Source: an uncultured Lachnospiraceae bacterium | Lineage (GTDB): Bacteria; Bacillota; Clostridia; Lachnospirales; Lachnospiraceae | DNA length: 11,007 nt | NCBI GenBank assembly: GCA_934371475.1 | Contig: CAKRNX010000069.1 | Span: forward strand, 1 to 11,007 | Reading direction: 5' to 3' | Shown here: positions 5,821 through 11,007 of the stretch, in pieces | Position numbering within the stretch: the stretch's first letter is position 1 | How the letters are laid out: the number at the start of each line of letters is the position of its first letter | Translations under genes and position numbers: made by a program | The notes under the pieces: generated by a model | The model's input: the letters and a program-made list of their open reading frames with translations, nothing else | Databases searched by the model: none | What the model was told of the DNA's origin: nothing

Positions 5821-7782
5821 ATGGCAAAGAAAAAACATTCAGCAATTGGCATGGCAGCCCTGGCCGCAGGTGCAGGTGCAGCAGCTATCGCTTCTATCAG
5901 CCGTCAGAAACAACAGTCCGCTAATACCCACGCAGATCCTAACTACCGCAACACAGAGCGCGGCAAACATGAAAAAAACAGCAAGGGCATTTATTATACC
6001 AACGGAAACTATGAGGCATTTGCCCGCCCTGAGAAACCGGAAGGCGTGGATGACAAGCACGCTTACCTTGTAGGCAGCGGTCTTGCTTCTCTGGCAGCGG
6101 CCTGTTTTCTGGTAAGAGATGCTCAGATGCCCGGCGATCATATCCATATTCTTGAGTCCATGGACATTGCCGGCGGTGCCTGCGACGGTATTTTCGATCC
6201 CACCAGAGGCTACATCATGCGCGGCGGACGTGAAATGGAAAATCACTTCGAATGCCTGTGGGATCTGTTTCACAGCATTCCTTCTCTGGAAAAACCGGGT
6301 GCTTCCGTGCTGGATGAGTATTACTGGCTGAACAAGCATGACCCCAACTACTCGCTCTGCCGTGCCACAGTCAAACAGGGAAAGGATGCACACACAGACG
6401 GTAAGTTCAATCTGAGCCAGAAGGGCTGCATGGAGATTATGAAACTGTTCTTCACCAAAGATGAAGATTTGTATGACAAGACGATTGAAGACGTGTTCGA
6501 TGATGAAGTGCTTAATTCCACATTCTGGTTATACTGGAGAACCATGTTCGCTTTCGAAAACTGGCACAGCGCCCTGGAAATGAAACTCTACATTCAGCGT
6601 TTCATCCACCATATCGGTGGACTTCCTGATTTCAGTGCCCTGAAATTCACCAAATACAATCAGTATGAGTCCCTGATCCTTCCAATGAAGAAATACCTGG
6701 AGGATGCCGGCGTAGACTTCCAGTTCAATACAGAAGTCACCAACGTACTTTTCGACATTCATGACGGGAAAAAGACTGCTACTGCAATCGAATGCAAAGT
6801 AAAAGGCGTAGAAAAAGGAATCCTCCTCACAGAGAACGATCTGGTGTTTGTAACCAACGGAAGCTGTACAGAAGGCACCATTTACGGCGATCAGAACCAT
6901 GCTCCGAACGGAGATGCCGAAGTCCGCACCAGCGGCTGCTGGAGCCTGTGGAAAAACATTGCCAAACAGGATCCTTCCTTCGGCCATCCAGAAAAATTCT
7001 GCTCCGATATCAACAAGACCAACTGGGAATCCGCCACAATCACCACACTGGATGACAAGATTATTCCCTATATCACAGATATCTGCAAGCGGGATCCCAG
7101 AAGCGGCAAGGTCGTAACCGGTGGCATCGTAAGCTGCCAGGATTCCAGATGGCTGCTCAGCTGGACGATCAACCGTCAGGGCCAGTTCAAAGATCAGGAT
7201 AAAGACAAAGTCTGCGTATGGGTATACGGACTGTTCACCGATGTTCCCGGCGATTATGTGAAAAAGCCCATGAAAGAGTGTACCGGTAAAGAAATCACGA
7301 TGGAATGGCTGTATCATCTGGGTGTTCCTGCTGACCAGATTGAAGAACTGGCAGAACACAGCGCCGTCTGCGTGCCTACCATGATGCCTTACATCACTGC
7401 ATTCTTCATGCCGAGAGCCAAAGGCGACAGACCGGATGTCATCCCCGACGGATGTGTCAACTTTGCATTCCTGGGACAGTTCGCCGAGACTCCCAGAGAT
7501 ACGATCTTCACTACAGAGTATTCTGTTCGTACCGCTATGGAAGCCGTATACGGACTCTTGGGTGTGGATCGTGGAGTTCCGGAAGTATGGGGCAGCGTCT
7601 ACGATGTCAGGGAGCTGCTTGATGCCAGCGTCAAACTGATGGACGGCAAATCTCCGCTTGAAATTCGCCTGCCCGGCCCGCTCAACCTTCTCAAGAAGCC
7701 GCTGCTCGGAGCGATCAAAGGTACTGTCATTGAAAAAGTACTCAGAGACCACAATGTCATCAAGGACTATATGGTGCTCTAA
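5821..7782 (+). CDS. ohyA: oleate hydratase (fatty acid double-bond hydratase), FAD-binding
   Basis: It adds water to the cis-9 double bond of oleic and related acids to give 10-hydroxy fatty acids (EC 4.2.1.53), typically at the membrane face. In gut bacteria this is linked to detoxifying host and dietary fatty acids. The 653-residue product has the FAD-binding GSGLAS motif (85-90), a LES acid (112) and the signature RGGREMENHFECLWD. Glu138 there and Tyr257 in MKLYIQRFIHH are 119 apart, the same spacing as the catalytic Glu/Tyr pair known from studied hydratases. C-terminal flavin contacts lie at FLGQFAETPRDTIFTTEYS (about 550-568). AAAGGTGG sits about nine bases before the ATG. Unusually, about 56 residues precede the usual start (IYYTNGNYEAFARP), including an Ala/Gly-rich hydrophobic stretch (9-27) that could anchor it in the membrane. 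The upstream TetR gene and palindrome suggest repression relieved by fatty acids. Confidence 0.95.
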   Translation: MAKKKHSAIGMAALAAGAGAAAIASISRQKQQSANTHADPNYRNTERGKHEKNSKGIYYTNGNYEAFARPEKPEGVDDKHAYLVGSGLASLAAACFLVRDAQMPGDHIHILESMDIAGGACDGIFDPTRGYIMRGGREMENHFECLWDLFHSIPSLEKPGASVLDEYYWLNKHDPNYSLCRATVKQGKDAHTDGKFNLSQKGCMEIMKLFFTKDEDLYDKTIEDVFDDEVLNSTFWLYWRTMFAFENWHSALEMKLYIQRFIHHIGGLPDFSALKFTKYNQYESLILPMKKYLEDAGVDFQFNTEVTNVLFDIHDGKKTATAIECKVKGVEKGILLTENDLVFVTNGSCTEGTIYGDQNHAPNGDAEVRTSGCWSLWKNIAKQDPSFGHPEKFCSDINKTNWESATITTLDDKIIPYITDICKRDPRSGKVVTGGIVSCQDSRWLLSWTINRQGQFKDQDKDKVCVWVYGLFTDVPGDYVKKPMKECTGKEITMEWLYHLGVPADQIEELAEHSAVCVPTMMPYITAFFMPRAKGDRPDVIPDGCVNFAFLGQFAETPRDTIFTTEYSVRTAMEAVYGLLGVDRGVPEVWGSVYDVRELLDASVKLMDGKSPLEIRLPGPLNLLKKPLLGAIKGTVIEKVLRDHNVIKDYMVL

Positions 7783-7802
7783 CACACTATAAACTGAATT
7801 TT

Positions 7803-7851
7803 AAGGATGCTCCGGCATTCTTGCTGCGGGGTGGGAGTCTTCTCACCTCCC
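7803..7851 (+). repeat. two-hairpin intergenic repeat, copy D
   Basis: Hairpin one pairs AAGGATGC (7803-7810) with GCATTCTT (7815-7822) around a TCCG loop, and TGCTGC follows. Hairpin two pairs GGGGTGGGAG (7828-7837) with CTCACCTCCC (7842-7851) around TCTT, with two internal mismatches. It lies 20 bases past the hydratase stop and just before the terminator, so it would be in that transcript's 3' end. Confidence 0.55.
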
Positions 7852-7860
7852 ATACAACCC

Positions 7861-7899
7861 CCCCCCGGAACTGTCTGACTGTTCCGGGGGGCATCTTTA
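7861..7899 (+). terminator. strong terminator hairpin between convergent genes
   Basis: CCCCCCGGAAC (7861-7871) pairs perfectly with GTTCCGGGGGG (7881-7891) over 11 base pairs, with a nine-base loop. CATCTTTAT follows on the plus strand, a modest T tract, so it best serves the hydratase. On the minus strand there is no T run, but the stem begins only five bases after the converging gene's stop and may still block its transcript. Confidence 0.8.
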
Positions 7900-9855
7900 T
7901 CCTACCACAAGGCTGCCATATCCGTCGCTCAACAGCACATTCATACTGGACTCGTTCACTTCAACCAGTCCATTGTCATATCCCACACTGACAGCTGCCG
8001 CATCCACTCCGGACCACTGACTCTTCTGGTAATCATACGCTTCCTTCGATACCTGATTATATGAATTGAATGGCTCTTCCGTGGCTCCCACGTAATAGAT
8101 CTCATCCGTGACATACTTGAAAAACTGGTTGCGGTACACGGACTCACCATTTTCTATCTCGAAATACTTCGTTCCTTCATAGCCTCCATTTATAAAATAA
8201 TCCGGACACAGGATGCCGGTATGGGGCGCAAAAGCAACTGTTCCAAAATCACCGAACTCTCCCAGCTCAACCGCCTGCCCTTCGTACATCGTATATACCT
8301 GACATCCCGCGATATGAATGTTTGACATTGCTGTGATCAGCTCCGGTATTTCATCATTATCAACATATGCCAATGCAAACTTCGGAACCATGCTGTACTG
8401 ACTCATCTGTGCCAGATTAGATCGCAGGATCTCTGCATACGCCTGCTGCCAGTCCGGCGATCCAAGCGTGATCACCAGATCCTCATGTTTCAGATCAATA
8501 TCTTCCGTCTGAGTTACTGTATCGCATCCATCCGCTCCTGCCTGGAACTGATACAAATCCGGCAAAAGATTAACCAAATAAATGTCCGACCCCAAAGATC
8601 TCACATCATATGAAGTGCCATCCGCTCCATACACATTCAGAAATGAATTGGCCAGACTCTTATCATTTCCCGACTCCAACGTTACGACCACCTGCAGCGG
8701 CGAAATCGTGATTGTCCCCAGATCTGTAAAACGATGTTCATCGATATGAATATTTCCGATGCTCTGCAGCAGCCGGTCATTGTAATACACTTCCAGCGTA
8801 TAGTCTTCTCCCGGCGTCAGCTTATTAAAATAGAACGGTTCCATCGTGGATACCCACACATCCGGCTCTTTTCCATTTGACAGTTTCAGCGTCACTGCCT
8901 CTGGATTGGCATTTGTTCCTCCGGCAGCAATCCGTCCCTTTATGCCGGACACCAGCGTGTAATCTCCGTCGCCAAACAGCGCCGCACGGATCTGCGGATT
9001 CTGCTCGACAATGATCTGATGATTTTCATCTTCTCTCATCGGAGTAAAACTTCCGCCCTGCCATTCCTGATTGAACGCATAGGAAAATGCCGCTCTCACC
9101 CATTCCTGAGCTTTCGCCAGCGCCTCTCTGGCAGTATAATAAATACCCTCGTCCGTACTGTTATCATCCAGAATACCATTGCCACTCATATAGTCGCATA
9201 CTTCCTTGAGCATCCACTGATCATAGATGGATCCGATATCATTCTCTCCCACATTTGCAAATACTACCTTCGCTCCTGCACCCAGAAATGCGTTCACCAG
9301 ATCCGGTTCATGGGCACTATGGCAGGCAGCCAGATACACCATCCCGTTCCTGATCTCCCAGCCGTCAGACGCTTTGTTTTGGAAAAATTTAGCATTTACC
9401 GCCCAGTAATTAACATTGCCCACTGTTCCATCTATGATGCCTTTTGCTGTCCACTGATACAGATAGGACAGATCGCCAAGCTGTTCTTCTTTTCGCTCCC
9501 CCAGCGACAGAAACGCCCCTGTCATGTCAAGATAATTGCCATGGCCGTGCCAGATCAGTACATCACAGGAAGGCAGCGTCTCCAGAGCCGCCCTGCTCAC
9601 CTCTTCATCTTCCAGGCTCGTTACCTGCGCACCATCCACTGCTTCCGCAATCTCTTCTCCCACTTCTTTTGCCTTAGTTCCCCGCTCGCTTATCCCTCCA
9701 CCGATAATATCATGTTCTTCTCCCGCAAATGAATCAACGGTTACAATCCTGAAGCCTTCAGGCGTTTCCTCTTCTGCCCAGACACTGCCGCCAAGCACCA
9801 CTGTTGTCAGTGCTGTCATTCCCAGAAAACGCCTCACATATTTTCCTACTGACAT
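7897..9855 (-). CDS. secreted multidomain protein with caspase-like (clan CD) His/Cys arrangement
   Basis: The 652-residue product starts with a signal peptide (MSVGKYVRRF, hydrophobic 11-25, likely cut after WA-27). Residues about 34-260 have the layout of clan CD cysteine peptidases such as gingipain, caspase and CHAT domains: a hydrophobic strand ending in His-Gly (VLIWHGHGN, H103 or H105), then a strand ending in Ala-Cys (GMVYLAACHS, C178), then a further strand AKVVFAN. Two or three beta-rich repeats follow (about 298-375, 385-465), like carboxypeptidase-regulatory or Ig-like modules. A C-terminal domain (about 470-615) has an FG-GAP-like acidic loop (YVDNDEIPEL), common in Lachnospiraceae surface proteins. 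AGAGGAGA precedes the ATG by eight bases. It may be a secreted protease or a surface protein processing itself. The peptidase reading is by motif only, and no protease inhibitor or substrate gene is adjacent. Confidence 0.8.
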   Translation of the reverse strand: MSVGKYVRRFLGMTALTTVVLGGSVWAEEETPEGFRIVTVDSFAGEEHDIIGGGISERGTKAKEVGEEIAEAVDGAQVTSLEDEEVSRAALETLPSCDVLIWHGHGNYLDMTGAFLSLGERKEEQLGDLSYLYQWTAKGIIDGTVGNVNYWAVNAKFFQNKASDGWEIRNGMVYLAACHSAHEPDLVNAFLGAGAKVVFANVGENDIGSIYDQWMLKEVCDYMSGNGILDDNSTDEGIYYTAREALAKAQEWVRAAFSYAFNQEWQGGSFTPMREDENHQIIVEQNPQIRAALFGDGDYTLVSGIKGRIAAGGTNANPEAVTLKLSNGKEPDVWVSTMEPFYFNKLTPGEDYTLEVYYNDRLLQSIGNIHIDEHRFTDLGTITISPLQVVVTLESGNDKSLANSFLNVYGADGTSYDVRSLGSDIYLVNLLPDLYQFQAGADGCDTVTQTEDIDLKHEDLVITLGSPDWQQAYAEILRSNLAQMSQYSMVPKFALAYVDNDEIPELITAMSNIHIAGCQVYTMYEGQAVELGEFGDFGTVAFAPHTGILCPDYFINGGYEGTKYFEIENGESVYRNQFFKYVTDEIYYVGATEEPFNSYNQVSKEAYDYQKSQWSGVDAAAVSVGYDNGLVEVNESSMNVLLSDGYGSLVVG

Positions 9856-9906
9856 TTTCTCTCTCCTCTAATATTTCACAATATATCCGCTCAGTTATTC
9901 CTTTGA

Positions 9907-9934
9907 TTTATAGTTTAGAATAAATTAACACCAA
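9907..9934 (-). promoter_or_regulatory. candidate promoter of the secreted caspase-like gene
   Basis: On the minus strand TTGGTG (9934-9929) and TATAAA (9912-9907) are 16 bases apart, leaving a leader of about 45 bases before the ATG at 9855. The surroundings are AT-rich. Repeat copy E lies just upstream. Confidence 0.4.
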
Positions 9935-9970
9935 AAGCAATCTATTTTTCCGATACCGACTTGTTTCTCG

Positions 9971-10009
9971 CCACCTGCAGAGGTGGGAGTCATCTCACAT
10001 CTGATATAA
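9971..10009 (+). repeat. two-hairpin intergenic repeat, copy E
   Basis: AGGTG-G-GAG (9981-9989) pairs with CTC-A-CATCT (9994-10002) around TCAT, leaving the G-A mismatch seen in copy D at the same place, followed by GATATAAA. The same AGGTGG can instead pair with CCACCT (9971-9976) around a GCAG loop, so two exclusive folds are possible. The left GCATTC hairpin is replaced by this CCACCT arm. Confidence 0.5.
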
Positions 10010-10067
10010 AAAAAACCACTGCGCCATACGTACTGAATTTTCAGATTTCCATATGTCACAGCGGTTT
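10007..10067 (-). terminator. Rho-independent terminator of the hsp20 gene
   Basis: On the minus strand AAACCGCTG (10067-10059) pairs with CAGTGGTTT (10021-10013), with one G-U pair, and runs straight into a T-rich tract (10015-10008). The 37-base loop contains a small CTGA/TCAG hairpin. It lies about 120 bases after the hsp20 stop and stops the transcript before the caspase-like gene. Confidence 0.6.
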
Positions 10068-10185
10068 CCCTTTTACTTATTTATTTCATACCATACAGAC
10101 TGCCACATCTGCTATGTCTTGCGATCCCAACCACATTCTATCTGTCAGGACTGCACTTCTTTCATCATTTATCCCATTTACCTGA
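10068..10185. other. untranslated stretch between hsp20 and its terminator
   Basis: AT-rich sequence with no ribosome site, no long frame on the minus strand and no clear hairpin. It would be the 3' untranslated part of the hsp20 transcript. Confidence 0.4.
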
Positions 10186-10635
10186 TCAGCCTTCAATACT
10201 GATATATTTATCTGCCTCTACAGCTTTCTGATCCTGTTTCGGAATATCCAGCTTCAGAATACCGTTCTCATATTTGGCATGAATGTCACTCTGCTTTACA
10301 CTCTCGCCCACATAAAAGCTTCTGCTCATGCTGCCGGTATATCTTTCGCGTCTGATATATTTGCCTTCTTTATTTTTTTCATCTTTATCAAGTCCCTTGG
10401 CTGCCGCAATGGTCAGATAACCATTCTCCAGCTGGATCTTAATCTCATCTTTCTTAAATCCTGGCAGATCAACAGCAACCTCATATCCGCCATCTGTCTC
10501 CTTCACATCAGTTTTCATCATATTTTTTGCATGTTTTCCGTAAAGCTGTTTCTCTGTATCATCTGTAATCTGCGGAAACGAAAAATCCATCCAGTCATTA
10601 AATAAGTTTTCTCCAAAAACGCTAGGCATTAACAT
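10186..10635 (-). CDS. hsp20: small heat-shock protein of the Hsp20 / alpha-crystallin family
   Basis: This is an ATP-independent holdase chaperone that forms oligomers and keeps unfolding proteins soluble during stress. The 149-residue product, usual for the family, has an N-terminal arm with LFNDWMDFSFP (about 11-21). An alpha-crystallin domain follows (about 41-135), opening at MKTDVKETDGGYEVAVDLPGF, with the signature NGILKLDIPK (124-133). A short tail ends in YISIEG; its ISI is an I-x-I motif of the kind that links subunits. AAGGAG lies nine bases before the ATG at 10635, while the second ATG two codons later would be too far from it. The promoter upstream overlaps a CIRCE site, so control by the HrcA repressor is expected. 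It is transcribed alone and ends at its own terminator. Confidence 0.96.
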   Translation of the reverse strand: MLMPSVFGENLFNDWMDFSFPQITDDTEKQLYGKHAKNMMKTDVKETDGGYEVAVDLPGFKKDEIKIQLENGYLTIAAAKGLDKDEKNKEGKYIRRERYTGSMSRSFYVGESVKQSDIHAKYENGILKLDIPKQDQKAVEADKYISIEG

Positions 10636-10761
10636 AAGTCATATCTCCTTCCACATTCATCTGAACTATCTATATCTGCATCCCTTTCGGAATGTTGTAC
10701 TCCAAACAAATCCGGTGGAACATTTCTGATCTCTTTGTTCCCCTCCCTTTGTTCTATCTGT

Positions 10762-10790
10762 ACTATATCACGTATTATTAGCACTGTCAA
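10762..10790 (-). promoter_or_regulatory. sigma-A promoter of hsp20
   Basis: On the minus strand a perfect TTGACA -35 (10790-10785) is followed after 17 bases by TATAGT (10767-10762). The -35 sits within the CIRCE site. The transcript would begin near 10755, giving a leader of about 120 bases. Confidence 0.85.
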
Positions 10791-10804
10791 GAGGTGAGTG
10801 CTAA
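10778..10804. promoter_or_regulatory. CIRCE operator (HrcA binding site)
   Basis: On the minus strand TTAGCACTC is followed, after nine bases, by CAGTGCTAA. This matches the CIRCE consensus (TTAGCACTC-N9-GAGTGCTAA) with one change in one arm. It covers the hsp20 -35 box, so bound HrcA would exclude RNA polymerase. HrcA itself is not encoded in the window. Confidence 0.92.
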
Positions 10805-11007
10805 TTATTTTGTGAAGATTGTGTGAACGCTACGAGCCATGCAAAAAAGACCTTTGATCGTACTGTATGCCAGTCCTTCATCTGACAATGAGGAAAAGAA
10901 CGTCCTCACGTGAGATGTCTTAAAATCTACAACACGAATATTTCCCAAAGTATTTCGTATCCGGTAGTCCCACATACGGATATAATTCTTTTTCGTTCTT
11001 TCCTTGA
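10805..11007 (-). pseudogene. truncated tyrosine recombinase (integrase) fragment, running off the right edge
   Basis: A 67-codon open frame enters from the right edge and stops with TAA at 10807-10805. It is open up to the edge, so no start can be assigned. The translation contains RTKKNYIRMW...IRNTLGNIRVVDFKTSHVRTFF followed by SSLSDEGLAYSTIKGL, which matches the pattern of the core-binding (SAM-like) domain of Tn916-type integrases in Clostridia. In intact relatives this is followed by a Leu/Pro-rich segment, an AVxDDIIRKNP block and then the catalytic domain with its Arg/His/Arg/Tyr residues. Here the sequence diverges right after STIKGL and ends 13 codons later, immediately beside CIRCE. 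I read it as the leftover 5' part of an integrase whose catalytic half was lost by a frameshift or deletion. Confidence 0.6.

Noticed and set aside
6529..7785. 418-codon minus-strand frame opposite the oleate hydratase
   Set aside because: It is the antisense shadow of a highly conserved enzyme gene. No ribosome site precedes it and the product resembles nothing known.
9019..9732. 237-codon plus-strand frame opposite the secreted caspase-like gene
   Set aside because: Antisense shadow. The minus-strand frame has a signal peptide, ribosome site and domain motifs.
10279..10605. 108-codon plus-strand frame opposite hsp20
   Set aside because: Antisense shadow of a clear Hsp20 gene.
10895..10921. 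CCTCACGTGAGATGTCTT as a further copy of the two-hairpin repeat
   Set aside because: The resemblance is short and it lies within the integrase-like reading frame, which explains it better.

Overview
The window looks like chromosome from a low-to-mid GC Firmicute, most likely a gut Lachnospiraceae relative (Clostridia). This is an inference from strong AGGAGG-type ribosome sites, sigma-A promoters, a CIRCE heat-shock operator, a DhaS-like TetR regulator, an oleate hydratase of the Gram-positive gut type, and Ser/Asp-rich secreted proteins. No rRNA or tRNA gene, CRISPR array, intact insertion sequence or intact prophage was seen.

Layout. Positions 1-150 hold a leftward promoter, an inverted repeat and a ribosome site leading to a gene that starts at the left edge. 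Positions 154-453 hold a leftward 3' remnant of a tannase-like alpha/beta hydrolase. Positions 894-2880 carry an overlapping two-component pair, a six-TM sensor histidine kinase and an OmpR-type regulator. A 655-base gene-free stretch follows, with hairpins and two 144-bp tandem repeats. Positions 3536-4837 encode a secreted protein of unknown function. Positions 4972-5550 encode a TetR regulator with its own promoter and terminator. It is followed at 5821-7782 by an oleate hydratase whose promoter region carries an 18-bp palindrome, so these two probably form a regulator-target unit for fatty-acid detoxification. On the minus strand, converging on the hydratase across a strong terminator hairpin, 9855-7897 encodes a large secreted protein with a caspase-like (clan CD) His/Cys arrangement. 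Next, also on the minus strand, is an Hsp20 chaperone (10635-10186) under a CIRCE-overlapped promoter. A broken tyrosine-recombinase fragment runs in from the right edge and stops just before CIRCE.

The feature least explained by the genes is a set of dispersed intergenic hairpin elements. A two-hairpin element, with consensus pieces GCATTCyTGCTGC and GGGAGTCaTCTCACATCTGATATAA, occurs about five times in 11 kb, once inverted. A separate palindrome with a CAATT loop occurs three times. Both sit only between genes, and some copies contribute promoter-like or terminator-like sequence. The window looks like ordinary chromosome with mobile debris at the edges. I do not see a clear multi-gene novel system. 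The best candidates for new biology are the repeat families and the secreted clan CD-like protein.
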